64,000 bases of DNA from Pollenia angustigena (GCA_930367215.1 OV884056.1:198069310-198133309), one strand, 5' to 3'; shown: positions 24,095-36,242, counted from the stretch's first letter. A program made the numbers and translations. The notes: generated from the sequence alone by a model not told the origin.

Positions 24095-24740
24095 CAGCCA
24101 CTCATCTCATAACGAGACAACTGAGCAGTTAGACATCAGGATTATATGGGTCCCTATCACGGGGATATATTGGGGAAAATTATGGCGGATTAGAGTTGGC
24201 ACTACCTTACTGGTTCCACTGTATTTGTAAAGTTTTGGGGGGCCTCTGCTCTCCAGCAAACTTGAACTTAGACGATCGACTATCGTAAGCGTTATTGACA
24301 AAAGGCCTCGCACACTGTATGAAGGATTACCAGGTAATTGCGGTCCCAGATGTATGACGGGCGAACCATGTCCTTACTCTCGATGACCAAAAGGTACGTA
24401 TCACTTCTGGTATGAGATGTTAAGCATAGACAGCTTCTGGGAGCCGGACACTATTGTAACTGCCGTATTTGCGATGATGAAAATGAGGAGGTGGACGTAG
24501 AAGACCTTCTCCGTCACTGGCAAGAAGGCGACTAGCCGAAAGGCAATCCGTCACCTTTGACGGATTGTATGATTTCTCTGGCGTTGAACTGGAGCGCATT
24601 TTAAGTATCATTAAAAGTTCGCGTTAGTTTTACGGTTGGAGTTTTGCTTCGTGGAACTCCATGGCTTCACAATGAATCATTGGGTGTAAGTGTATAGGAT
24701 AGGTACTGACCGCCATTTCTACCTAACCTAAATAAATAAT
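24095..24740 (+). pseudogene. I-type LINE remnant: RNase H end and C-terminal Cys/His motif
   Basis: The plus frame near 24120-24160 reads EQLDIRIIWVP, matching the (I/V)xxIWVPGH block of the RNase H domain found in I, Loa and R1-like LINE polyproteins. A neighbouring frame then gives RVGTTL. From 24449 HYCNCRICDDENEEVDVEDL gives the conserved C-terminal C-x2-C...H arrangement. The second part resumes after a small deletion or frameshift at about 24527 with RRRLAERQSVTFDGLYDF, ending near 24625. A short 3' UTR with ACCTAACCTAAATAAATAA follows to about 24740. At least three frame breaks mean it is dead. The 5' portion with endonuclease and reverse transcriptase is absent. Confidence 0.7.
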
Positions 24741-25745
24741 TCATGTGGAAATAGAAAAAGTATGGGAAATTAGAAATCCTAGTTTAAATATCTTTAAGCT
24801 CTTACTATTTCACTACTTATACGTCCCGTGGCGCTTTGATTAGAATGACGTTAACAAAAATTATTCTTTTAGGGTGTTGTCAGGTTCAAATTGATGATCT
24901 TGAAGGCAGAAAGAAAAATTGATTAGCGAAGTTGGTTTTTTCCAATTTAAATATCGGTTTTTTTTTATGTTTATAAATTATATAATTTTTAGATAATTTT
25001 AAATGCACTTAATTGGGTTTTGTTTTGAAATCTTACAAACTTCCAACTAAGTGAAAGTTTATAAAGTATATCAACATTTTCGACAAATGACTGTTTAAAA
25101 AATTCCAGTTCAGTTAAGAAACACAAATATTGAAAATCGATTGTTGTAAGAATATTGCAATTGAATTTGTTTTAGTATCCATGCCTTCATTTCAATAAAT
25201 GCATTTAACTCTAAAGTTAACAAATTTATGCGACAATAAAAATTCATGGCAAATTCCAAAATAAAGTATGTTTTCCTAAAACAACATTTTTCTAACGCAC
25301 TTTAAAAAAATGCAATTCTAATATATTTTATTGTGTTGTACATATTTTTCTAAAATTTATTCATTGTTAAGTTGTTTTGACCATAAGTGTGACATTGTTT
25401 CTTTTTTACGTTTTAGAACAATACCAAATATAAGTTTACAACATTTCATTTGGTTTGGCGTAATAATCCATACAAATGTGAGAATTACACAATAACAGAA
25501 CATTTTTTATGGTAAAAATTTCAAGTCATAATAAAACTGTTGTTAAATAATGTGTCGAAAAGTTAAACCTTAATTAAGATTAACTAGAAAATACACCCTA
25601 TAGCTGTGAATTTGTCGTATCTTTCTGGTAATACACGCATTCTGCTCTTAAAGAATTGGTGATCTTTTAAGGCCAAGAACGATTCAATATAATTTTTGAT
25701 ATCTTATTCTAATATATCGATCGCTTCAAATATATGTGAAAAGGT
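24741..25745. other. AT-rich stretch, no gene seen
   Basis: Homopolymer-rich sequence with no coding, RNA or repeat signal I can assign. Confidence 0.5.
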
Positions 25746-26233
25746 AAGGCCATGATGGCTTTATTGCTCAATTGAATGGGAGATAAAGCCATAATGGCCT
25801 TATTGCCCATTTATTGAGAGGTATGGTCATATTTAAAATTTTGCGAAATGAGAGATATAGCCATATTTCTTTTTCACAAATGAGAGAAAAAACCATATTT
25901 TTCCAGAATATTGTTATGCATGGTGTTAACATTCTGTAAAGGGGAAAATCCTTAGTTATCATTGAAAAATATTTTTTTATTATTGTGACGCACGCAGGAA
26001 AATTAATTCAGCGAAGCCACCTGCCGCGTCCTACTGGAGGAGAAACCCCGTCAGCACGGTCGCAGGCCGTCACGCAAAAAACGAACTGAAATGAGGGATA
26101 AATCCTTTTTCTAATATTGCTAATGTGAGTTAGGGCCATGATGGCTTTAACTCCCACTCAAATGAAAAAAATAATAAAAGGCTTTATCTCCCTATTGAAT
26201 GAGAGATAAAGCCATCATGGCCTTAACTCACAT
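25746..26233. repeat. Foldback-like repeat built of GCCATNATGGC units, with a GC-rich insert
   Basis: The unit GATAAAGCCATCATGGCCTTA and its complement occur near 25750, 25785, 26135 and 26205. The outer pair at 26123-26153 and 26203-26233 forms a near-perfect inverted repeat (ATGTGAGTTAGGGCCATGAT / ...CATGGCCTTAACTCACAT). Between the groups lies a GC-rich block (25983-26085) that is out of keeping with everything around it; see the separate entry. Confidence 0.6.
25983..26092 (+). other. GC-rich island of unknown origin
   Basis: About 105 bases of clearly higher GC than the flanks, bounded by TGTGACGCACGCAGG and GGCCGTCACGCAAAAAACG. One plus frame stays open through it (VTHAGKLIQRSHLPRPTGGE...), ending at a TGA at about 26091. 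The end words GTGACGCACGC and GCCGTCACGC are a weak inverted pair. It may be a captured fragment of coding DNA or of another transposon. I do not recognise it. Confidence 0.4.
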
Positions 26234-26503
26234 GGTATTAAAGCACCCCCCACATAAACGTACAGTGTGCTTTCTGGTGACCTAAAATAAGGAAAAGCTG
26301 ATTGGTACTATTTTACCTTTGGTACTTTTTCGCTTTTTGAAAAAAATTTGGGTAACAAGATAGCACATGGCCCAGATAAAAATACAGGGAAATTTTTAAG
26401 TTTTAAAAACTTAAAAAATTGGTACTTTTTCTCCTTTGGTCCATATACATATTAAGAGAGCGGTTGCTTATGGGTATCGAGTGCTCAAAACTTATATGTT
26501 CAT

Positions 26504-28225
26504 TAGACTGGTCGCATCTTGTATGGGATTTTTTTTTTTAATTAAATTGTTTGCGCTGCTTAAAATATGAGGTTTGGTGTAAGAAATCATGATCTTATTT
26601 TTCAGGTCTATCCGAAGGTGCCTAGCCGTGCCGGGTGGGGCCCAAAGTTCCCCATATTATAAAAAAAAAATCTTTTCTATCAGATCTTTATAGTTATACT
26701 AGTTGAAAAGCCGAAAATCAAAAATATGGCTTCGTTACGATCTTCCGCAGAGAAAGTACTTCAAGTGTGCCAAATTTCAGCTTCCTATGTCATCAGATGG
26801 CTTCAGAAAGTTGCGGAAAGAATAGGGCATACATGCAAACATCCTGACATACTTAGAAATTATATATTGTATAGATAGATTAACATATGTTCGCGCAACT
26901 CAAAAACGCTTTAGCTTATTGAAAAACTAAAAAAACCGAAATTCCGCAATAAAATTTACTTTAAGAAAGTTGAAACTTTTTTCTTTATGTTGGCTTTGGT
27001 TTTCGAAATATACCGTTATTTCGAAAATTAAGGAGGTTGCACAACATATGTTCGCGTAACTCAAAAACGCTTTAGTTTATTGAAAAACTAAAAAAAACCG
27101 AAATTCCGCAACAAAATTTACTTTAAGAAAGTTGAAACTTTTTTCTTTATGTTGGCTTTGGTTTTCGAAATATACCGTTATTTCGAAAATTAAGGAGGTT
27201 GCACAATATATGTTCGCGTAACTCAAAAACGCTTTAGTTTATTGAAAAACTAAAAAAAACCGAAATTCCGCAATAAAATTTACTTTAAGAAAGGTAAAAC
27301 GTTTTTCTTATATGCGCAGTCGTTTTAGAAACATAATGGAAAAAAAAAATTGTTTTTTTTATTAAAATTTCGGAATTTTTGTTTTTAAAAATTCATAAAA
27401 AATTGAAAAATGCAGCTATGCTTCTAATTTTGTGCAGACTTATAAAAACAACTTTTGATTTTATGTATTCACAAAAGATGTGGCCGTTTAATAAAATTCT
27501 TAAATTAATTAAAATTTTTCGTCTTTTGTGAATACATAAAATCAAAAGTTGTTAACAGATTTTAATCATTTATAGCTTGTACAAAATTAGAAGCATAGCT
27601 GCATTTTTAAATTTTTTATGAATTTTTAAAAACAAAAATTCCGAAATTTTAATAAAAAAATTATTTTTTTTTCCAGAAAAAAATTATGTTTCTAAAACGA
27701 CTGTGCATATAAGAAAACCGTTTTACCTTTCTTAAAGTAAATTTTATTGCGGAATTTCGGTTTTTTTTAGTTTTTCAATAAACTAAAGCGTTTTTGAGTT
27801 ACGCGAACATATGTTGTGCAAACTAAAGCGTTTTTGAGTTGCGCGAACATATGTTAATCTATCTATAAAATATATAATTTCTTAGTATGTCAGGATGTTT
27901 GCATGTATGTCCTATTCTTTCCGCAACTTTCTGAAGCCATCTGATGACATAGGAAGCTGAAATTTGGCACATTTGAAGTACTTTCTCTGCGGAAGATCGT
28001 AACGAAGCCATATTTTTGATTTTCGGCTTTTCAACTAGTATAACTATAAAGATCTGATAGAAAAGATGTTTTTTTTTATAATATGGGGAACTTTGGGCCC
28101 CACCCGGCACGGCTAGGCACCTTCGGATAGACCTGAAAAATTAGATCATGATTTCTTACACCAAACCTCATATTTTAAGCAGCGCAAACAATTAAATTTA
28201 AAAAAAAAAAATTTTGACCAGTCTA
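26504..28225. mobile_element. Palindromic hAT-like composite (TAGACTGGTCGCA ends, about 1.7 kb)
   Basis: The left half (26504-27500) is repeated inverted in the right half (27510-28225), including the whole roughly 390-bp end region shared with 16873 and 40623. The flanks ATGTTCAT (26496-26503) and ATGTACAT (28226-28233) match at 7 of 8 bases, as expected for a hAT insertion. The left arm alone carries a three-fold tandem repeat of 161-162 bp (starts 26889, 27050, 27212). The right arm has a single equivalent. The centre lies near 27505 in AATTAATTAAAA-type sequence. It has no transposase. The approximately 83-codon open frames in each arm belong to the shared transposon end. Such a structure would extrude as a large cruciform and could be transcribed into a long hairpin RNA. 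Confidence 0.85.
26889..27373 (+). repeat. Triple tandem repeat, 161-bp period
   Basis: Three successive units each start GTTCGCG(C/T)AACTCAAAAACGC and run through CTTTAAGAAAGTTGAAAC and GAAATATACCGTTATTTCG to a TTGCACAA.ATAT junction. The third unit diverges into the hairpin core. A single equivalent occurs at 41140-41240 in the related element. Confidence 0.9.
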
Positions 28226-28593
28226 ATGTACATATGTATGTGTTGGTGAAAAATAACAATTCCTACAATGTGGTGTATTGAAAAATTTCAACAAAAAATA
28301 AGTATAGATGAAGAAAACTATTACATAAAATATCTGTAAAATTTTTACAGGATACACCCTTTTCTTAAAATTTTGCTCTAATTTTCAAGTGAACGAAGCC
28401 ACGGGAAAAAGCTTGTGGCTACATAAAAATTCCGCTTCAAAATAACTTCTGATATTTTGGGTTAAAAACGAATCAAGCAAAACTTGAACTGCATATAAAG
28501 ATTATTGTAAAATTCCGTTTCAAATCATTTAAACAATTCGAGAAACAAATATGTATGCCAGATTTGGATTTGGTGTTTTTAATGGTATATAAA
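28226..28593. other. AT-rich spacer between two hAT insertions
   Basis: No gene, RNA or repeat recognised. Confidence 0.45.
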
Positions 28594-29160
28594 TAGGGTT
28601 GCCAGACGGCCTGGATTGTCCAGTATTTTTGGGTGTTGTCCAGGTTCCAGTTAAAATGCAAAAATTTTATTTAAATTTGAAAAATTGCTTTTGTTATTAA
28701 TTATATTTATTATTGTTTAGAACAAAATCATATACTAAGAAAAAATTGTAAGAAAAAAATTTCTAATTCGCCGGCAGACATTCCAATTAATGAGATAGTG
28801 AGAGAGGTCTAGTTTTTCAAAAATACGATAAAAATAACGTAAAAAACTTATAGAAATTGATCTCATTTGTTAGTCATGCCCACAAGCAATACTTTTTGTG
28901 CAGGGACTTAAGGTATTTCTAATAATATTTATTCACGAGAATCCATTCATATGACCGAATAAAAACGACGGTAATTTAAACAAAAAAAAAAAAGCAATAC
29001 TACAACAAAACAAAAACCACAGATACAGCAGATGCTTACGGCTCGAAATGTCAACTATTTTTAAATAAAACAAATTGGTTCAAACTGTCAAAGTCATCAG
29101 GCTTTTCGTTGCCACTTGTAGTGAATTCGACCTGATTATAATTTTGTAATATGATATTAC

Positions 29161-29295
29161 CCCTCGTTTCCACCTGCAAGTGCTAGTTCGAAAAACTCAA
29201 TACCATCACACTTTTACACTAACATTCACACAATTTTTGTACTTTCAGCCAATCATTGATAATACGTTACACTACTTCTATGTGGAAACGTAGGG
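29161..29295. mobile_element. Small MITE, about 135 bp, with GTTTCCAC ends
   Basis: The left CCCTCGTTTCCACCTG is mirrored by the right ...TATGTGGAAACGTAGGG. It is short and non-coding, and no clear target duplication is visible. Limits are approximate. Confidence 0.5.
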
Positions 29296-29454
29296 TAAGA
29301 CTGACTGTGAAGTGTTACGTTTCCTTGCTTTTTAAATTTTTTTTTTATTGCAAAATAAAATCTGAAGTAAAATTTTATTTATTCTTATAGTTAAATGCTT
29401 TTTCAAATTGTCCAGTTTTTTTTTTCAAAATGGGGAATGTAAGATGAGATAAAC

Positions 29455-29720
29455 CCACTGTTGTTTATTGTTGATGTGTTTTGTTCAAGCTTTGATATTG
29501 TTACAAGTAGAACTGTTGCTGTAATTCTTATACGTTTAACAGTTTTATTTGGTTTAATATCTTTAGTTTGTCTAAAATCTTTATGAATGAAGTTTCCTGA
29601 TGATCTGGCTTAAGCAACCAGTGAAATGCATAGGAATAGCTTATCCCATCAACAATAAATTTCAAGTGTTTTTGACAAGAATAAAAACTGGGAATTAAGC
29701 ACGAATAGCAAAATCTTTTG
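29455..29720 (+). repeat. GATCTGGC repeat family, copy C
   Basis: Direct-orientation copy containing TTGATATTGTTACAAGTAGA, CCTGATGATCTGGCTTAAGC and CCATCAACAATAAATTTCAA. It is the best-preserved copy by eye, nested in the hAT element 28594-29820. Confidence 0.75.
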
Positions 29721-29828
29721 AAATTAAAATTTTGTATTCCCAAAAATTGAAATTACTTTTTGATCTGGGTGAATTTTTTCTATTCTCCAGTTATTTGATT
29801 TTTGGTATCTGGCAGCCCTATATATAAA

Positions 29829-30594
29829 TAAATAGTTTTTTAAAATGTGTGTACTGGTGTGTGGGTTAGACACCAGTATAAAATAACCTTCTTCTGGATA
29901 GATGATAGGGAAGACCGCTGAGAGGTAACGGTGGGCTATCTAGAAAAGGGTTATTATTACAATTGCTCCAGAGGAGTAATTATGGGTTACAAAATGGATT
30001 ATACGCTTAGCAAATATTGGTTGGTTATGCCACAACTTAAAATTGTAAATTTGATGATAGCTGCTCGCACCGCCGGGTAACGATGTTGTTTGTTCTCTTG
30101 CTCAAAAGTAAGTGTCCCCTTTCGCATCAACAAAAATATGAATCTTATAATAAGTCTAAAATTCGTTACAAGTGACAAATGGAAAGGCTGTAGCGAGTGT
30201 TTATTCTACAGTGCGGGCAGCAACTTTCATCAAATTTACGATATTAGGTGTGGTGATTATAAGAGTTCAATAAAAATTTAGTTAAATTAAGCGCATTTAA
30301 ATTTGATATTGCAAATCATTATTAGGTAAGGAAATAGGATAATTAAAAAAATGATTAAATAATTCAATTTGAGGTAATAGTTACAACGTTTGTAGATTCT
30401 TCTGTTGATATGTACAAATCCAATTTGTACAATGTGTGTTAATGCTTATTGCCTGGAAACGTATTGCAAAGGATTTGCCATAACTGATCCTTTCAGATGA
30501 ATCAAATCTTAGCCTGTGAGCTCTGAAGTATTAATGGGACTATATTTAAGTAGCTCATAAGACAAAACCTCTTTTTGATTTCACCAAATAAAGA
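29829..30594. other. Stretch without supported genes
   Basis: Short chance frames only. The piece at 29845-29990 is less AT-rich and unassigned. Confidence 0.4.
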
Positions 30595-30822
30595 GCATTA
30601 CTTGAACGCAATGGGTATTTTGCTTTGGAATCAATTTTGCCAACTGAACCCTCTTCGAAAAATAGCACGGCCAGAAATCTTTTCACGCAAAAAAGCGATG
30701 GTGTCGTAGCATTACTTGAACACAATGGGTATTTTGCTTTGAAATCAATTTTACCAGGTGATCGCTCTTCGAAAAATAACACGGTCAGGAAACTTTTCAC
30801 GCTAAAAAGCGATGGTATCGTT
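30595..30822 (+). repeat. Two tandem 114-bp units that keep an open frame
   Basis: Units start at 30595 and 30709 (each GCATTACTTGAACRCAATGG). 114 is divisible by three, so a plus frame stays open across both, giving two 38-residue repeats that contain NGYFAL(E/K)SILP and LFT(Q/L)KSDG. The opposite strand is also open over the region (30863-30555). A stop lies immediately upstream of the first unit in the plus frame, and no ATG start or splice signal is obvious. It may be a decayed exon with an internal duplication, or a non-coding tandem duplication that happens to stay open. Confidence 0.55.
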
Positions 30823-32570
30823 ATTTGTGTAACACGTAGTGCCGTCTTGTTAGAAATAAACATCGTCTACATCAGTATCTTTTCAATGCAGTCGACAATG
30901 TGCGAACTAGTTTATGATGAAACATTTGATGAAAAGAATAAGTTCCTACAAGCGTGTTCATGGCGGCCATTTAGCTGACATTGTTATTTCATTACAACTA
31001 AATAAACAGCCGATGATTTCGCTAATTTCCGGCCATGCAGCCGATACAATTTAATAACCATCCAATGATTTCTGCATATCAAAATGAAACCTTATTTTAT
31101 TACTATGTTTTTCATAGTGCACATTTATTTTTTTAAAAATTCCAAATTTATTTCTGAAGCAAAAAAAAAAAACCCATTTCCACTAATCAACTTTTATTAT
31201 TTTTCTCCTACAACCCACAAGTTTTTAATGAATACCGTAGGGCATTCCACAACAATGTTGCCAAACTCAATTCTACAAAAACGTTACAAATGCATGCGGA
31301 CAAAGAAAATATATCAAACGCTTTCCTACAAAGATTTGCAAAGAAACTCATAAATAATCATAAAACGAAAAAAGTAGCAAAAAATTAAATTCATAAATTT
31401 TTTGTTTTTGTAGATTTTTGCAACAAATAAAAAATTGTAATAAGATAAATATCAACTGTAGATGTTAGAGAGCGAGTGCAAATGGCTAAAAAACGCTTCA
31501 ACAAAATACAACAAAAGCCATCATATACATATACAATGAACGGCGGTATGATTATAATGATGTTGAAAACAACAAATAAATAGAGTTAAACATGCATAAA
31601 TATGACGCCATTTAGTCTGGTGATGATGTGATGTGACTCGTGTGATCATACCCACTAAGTGTTGGAAGAAAAATTAAAAAAAAAAAAACAAAAGATTTAC
31701 TAAATAAGATATAAACTAATATATGTGAGATAATTTTTTGTTGTTTTTGGCTTTTGTTTTGTTGCAAAAATAGTTGCATAAACAAGCTTTAAGATATAAG
31801 GCAGGCAACTTTTTTTCACGATGCCGATTTAGTAGCATTTAGAGTTTGCTTTATTCAAGGTGAAATAATTTCAGGCCTAACTATAATCTGCTTAAGTTGG
31901 CTTAAGAAACTGTGCGAATACTTGTAAACTAAATGATTCAAACTATATGGAACTTAAGAAAACTTTTTGTTAAGTTTAAAGAATCTGTCACTTGCTTAAG
32001 CAAAGTGCGAAACAGATCGCACTTTCCGTACGGAATGAAATGTTTTTTGATTTTGTTTTGGTTTTTTTTAAATGGATTTGAGAAACTTTTTGCTATTTTT
32101 TGACAGAAGCTTAAGCAAGCTTATGAATATGCATAGTTGGTCCTTTAGGAATTCAAAGGAAAAATATACTGCTGCTTCAATAGGTTATTTAAAAATTAAC
32201 GGAATACACCTTTCGGCCATTCTAAGCCAAATTTTTTCTTATCCGGTCTCTTTTCAACCACTTATTCAACCATTTATGGTCGTATTTTTGCAATATTCTG
32301 GCCATCGTTATCTTCTAGGTACATAGTTTAAAGTTAACGGTCAGTTCCTATTACCAATTGAATTTTATTATCGACAAAGAAAATTATTCAAAAAACTTAT
32401 ACTAAAATAAGCTGATTAATCGAAGCAGCGCATGCCGAAAATACAAAATTATTTTAAACGAAAAAAAAAAAAAAAAAATATTAAAAATATTGTGGTAACT
32501 TAAATCATATTATGTTATGGTTAAATATGACAATAATTTCTTTATAATTATGGTTTTAAATAAACAAACC
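30823..32570. other. AT-rich stretch, no gene seen
   Basis: Low-complexity DNA with a few chance frames. The words CTTAAGC/GCTTAAG recur at 31890-32115. No repeat ends or RNA gene were recognised. Confidence 0.45.
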
Positions 32571-32572
32571 CA

Positions 32573-33559
32573 CACTCACAATATTCTGTACGTAAAATTA
32601 ACTGAAATTGTAATATAAAATAAATGAAAATTCAATTAAAAACCGGTCTACTTATTTTTCATTTATTTTTAACAAAAAGTTCATTTAATTTTTACTATCA
32701 AAAATTCAACACCATATTCCGTAAAAACAATTAAATATTCAGTTATTTTTTAAAATTTTACTGTCAAAAAATTGACTCCATATTCAGTAAAAACAATTAA
32801 ATATTCAGTTATTTTATTAAATTTTCGTTTACTCCACAAAAGAGCCGAATTTCTAAAAAATACCAGACAGACACCTGTCCGCTTGTTTTTCTTATAAGCG
32901 AGAGAGGGAGAATATTTGTATTAACTAAGTAAATTTTACTTACCCTGTTACACACGTTTGTTTTACTTTTGTTGTACTGACCACGTTGTTTACAGAAGAA
33001 CTCTCAATTATAGGACACCAGCAGCATGACCGATATGGCTTCGCAATTATTTTACTTTTAAAATTTGATGTATTTAACTAAATTATTTTAACAAATAGAA
33101 AATGGGAATTGCTTACACAAAACAAGCAATTCATTTTTTATAGATAAGTAAAAATTAATTTTTGGTAGTTAAACTATATAAAATAACTGAATATTTAATT
33201 GTTTTTACTGAATATGGTGTTGAATTTTTGACAGTAAAATTTTATAAAATAACTGAATATTCATTTGTCTTTACGGAATTCGCGGTTGAATTTTTGACAT
33301 TAAAAATTAAATGAACTTTTCGTTGCTTTAAATTACATTTTTATTTAATTTAACATAAAGAAGAATTTAACTCAATCAACGGACAATATTAACTGCAACT
33401 GAGAATCCGTATTGATATGCACTTAGTTTTTTGAATAACTGTTAGAATCAGTTAAATATAAATTTGCTTGGAATTTTAAATGTGTATTTATTTAAAAATG
33501 ACTGAACGGAATAATTCGTAAATAAACTACAGACCGTTACTGTAATAATATTGTGAGTG
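32573..33559. mobile_element. AT-rich inverted-repeat element, CACTCACAATATT ends
   Basis: The left CACTCACAATATT (32573) and right AATATTGTGAGTG (to 33559) are inverted. Inside, the word group ATTAAATATTCAGTTATTTT with CAGTAAAA..ATT is repeated in direct and inverted forms at 32700-32830 and 33175-33300. This gives two pairing arms around a less AT-rich centre (32840-33000). No transposase or clear target duplication was found. A diverged relative is at 20824-21215. Confidence 0.6.
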
Positions 33560-33887
33560 CATTTTTCTCTTTTTCAAAAGCAACATTTTATGGTTGAAAA
33601 ACGACCATAACATATCGGTGTGGCTTCTTAAGGAGCAAGGCCGTAGTTCTAGGAATACTGCTTTCACAGTTACTCAAAAATGAGTCCAACATAACGCTCT
33701 TGCTGATAATATTTTAAAAAGGTGAATGGGCTGTTTAATTAAAGTGTACAAAAATGTGAGTTTTTGTGGATGAAGCCAAGCATGGAGATAAGGAATGTCG
33801 GTCTGGACTAAGGGAATCTATACGATAAAATTGTAAGAATTTATATTTCGAAACTAGTAGGAAAGTTTTAAAATTTTTTTTTAAATT

Positions 33888-35070
33888 AAACAAGTTAGAG
33901 TGCTATATTCGGCTTTGCCGAATCTTTGATAGCCTCAACCGACAGCTCGAATATTTCAGGAGTGATATCTATATGATGTCTATTTATTATTAATTTATAT
34001 TTTTAAAAACGAAAAAATTAAAATTGGTTGCATTAAAATTGGTTGCAATTTAGACCTTTATTAAATTATTGACCGAAAATCTCAAGTAAAATATGTTGAT
34101 GCGTAACTGGAATTTAAATTGGAGCCATGATTAGTTATGAACCAATCGTCCCAAAATTCCGCAGAGTGTTGGAATTAGGTTTGGCGTTTACAGTGAATTT
34201 CAGAAGGCTGCTAAATATGGGATCTAAGGTAGATTATGGACCGTATATTACAAAATTGCATGACATTTTTTGTGACCATATGCATCTTAGTTGGATGAAA
34301 TTTTACCACAATAAATATATCTGCTACGATTTTAGGCGTATTTAATTAATTTACCAGATTAGGCTTTATATGGGGCCTATAGTATATTATGGACCGATCA
34401 TCACGAAATTTTTTAATGTGATTTCTAGTCCTATAAAACTGTGAAGTATTCCATTTTATTCAGATACCAATATACATAACGGAGTAGGGTTTATATGGTC
34501 TCTAGGGTAAATTATGGACCGCTCTTTACGAAATTTCACAGTGTAATTTCAAGTCCTATAAAACTGTGACGTGCCAAATTTTATTCTGATAGCATTATTT
34601 ATTACGGTTTAAGGCGAACTAAACTGTTTTCCGAGAGAAGGGTTTACATAGGGCCTAGGGTAAATTATGGACCGATCATCACGAAATTCACAGGGTAATT
34701 TCCAGTCGAATAAAACGAGCTTATGCAAAATCTTATATCATTCCGTGCATTTTTCCACCATTTAGATTTTGTAACAAAATTATCAATTTTTTAAGGTGGT
34801 GGTTCCACATTTTGATTCATAGCTCTGATCCTACTGAGCCGATTTTGCTGGATTTAAATCCCAACCTGATTAGGATAACTGCAAGCAATTTGACACCAAG
34901 TTTGTTTATTTCTTTTGAGTTTTTCGAAATTGAGCGTGTTTTTAACAGACTGACATGGCTAAATCGACTTAGAATTACTCAAGGAGCCAGAATAATAAGG
35001 AGGAGGAGTAATAAAAAAGTTTCGCACGGAATGACAAACTTTACAACGTATTAGGGTGGAAGGTATAAAA
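33888..35070 (-). mobile_element. DINE-1/Helentron-like non-autonomous element, copy 1 (reverse)
   Basis: Its hairpin end (AACAAGTTAGAGTGCTATATTCGGCTTTGCCGAATC) is at the left, and the TACC..CCACC-type start is at the right (GGGTGGAAGGTATA, about 35055). In between are repeated blocks (TATGGACCGATCATCACGAAATT, CTATAAAACTGTGA) of about 150 bp. They are followed by a unique block with TAGCTCTGATCC, GACATGGCTAAATCGACTTA and GAATGACAAACTT. A 3' hairpin plus internal tandem repeats is how DINE-1-type elements of flies are built. The assignment is by recollection of that family. It is older-looking than copies 2 and 3. Confidence 0.65.
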
Positions 35071-35815
35071 ATGAAAATTTTTAATAGAACGTCAAAACAA
35101 ATTTGAATTATCTAAAATTTGTGATTTCTTGCGAAAAAATAGACAAGTAACCAATATGATATTTTTAAAGAAAATTTAACTATATTAATTTTAGGGATAT
35201 TTAACACGTTATTAAAATTTCTAAGGTTCTGAAACTCCTGAAAATGCAAGGCTCTTTATATAATAATCCTGAAAATTGGGATATTGTCTTCGGTAAGAAA
35301 ACTTTTCGTTTTGCAACCCCAGTGGGGATGATTTCAGCTTACCACTTCAACGACGGCGAATCCTCGAAAAACTAAGCACTAAAGCAGCAAATACTTCGTT
35401 TTTGAGCTGTGTGCGATGTATTTTCGGAAGCGTGTTACTATTTGGAATATGTATTCCATAGTGTTAAAAAGTCAAATATGATTTTGTTACAATTTCAAAT
35501 CTGCATGTCCGATTCTCATACAAAAAGTTTTACAGCCCTTTTACTAATTTTTAAAAATAGGACTAGTTTTATAATCCTGATTAAAACAGGAGGTTTCTTA
35601 TAATTTTTACGACATATAAATGGTGTAAAATATTAGTATATTTTATTAGTATTATTAGTAATATATTTTAACAAATACGTTGTTATGCGCATATTTAGTT
35701 TGATATCCAAAAATCTACTGCTCCATATTTCTATATTCTCTTTATATTAAAAACAGCAACAACAACTAACACTCTTATGCAATTCAAACTAAAAAACAAT
35801 TAAGAAAGTACAGGC
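35071..35815. other. Stretch without supported genes
   Basis: AT-rich to mixed DNA with no recognised motif. Confidence 0.4.
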
Positions 35816-36242
35816 AGCCAAGCCCGACCATATTATACCCTACACCAAGCAAATTTTCGAGAAGGATCTTTCTATGTTCTAAATTTCATTAAAATAAGTT
35901 TGATAGTAGACACAAAGACCCTAATCCGGAAAGCAGTTTGTATGGGGGCTATAAGAAATTACGGACCGATTGCGCCCATTTTCAGTCGGCTTGGTCTTTG
36001 TGCCAATTAGAGTCTACATATGTACCAAATTTCATCAAATTATCTTCAAAATTGCGACCCGTACTTTGCGTAAAGGTTACATAGACATCCAGCCGGACGA
36101 ACATCGTTAGATCGACTCAGAAAGTGATTCTAAGTCGATCGGTATACTTTAAGGTGGGCCTAGGACCAACATTTTAAGTTGTTACACACATCAGCACAAA
36201 TGCATAAAACCCTCTCCACGATTGTGGTGTGGGTATTACAAG

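Larger units (their letters stand above)
28594..29820. mobile_element. hAT-type element with perfect 8-bp target duplication (TATATAAA)
   Basis: The ends TAGGGTTGCCAGA (28594) and TCTGGCAGCCCTA (to 29820) are inverted repeats with one mismatch. The flanks TATATAAA at 28586-28593 and 29821-29828 are identical. No transposase is visible. Two other repeats lie within it: a small inverted-end MITE (29161-29295) and GATCTGGC-family copy C (29455-29720). That implies those inserted later or are part of the element's cargo. Confidence 0.88.

Noticed and set aside
26889..27373. Regular repeats considered as a CRISPR array
   Set aside because: The units are 161-bp contiguous tandem repeats without spacers, in an insect-type transposon context.
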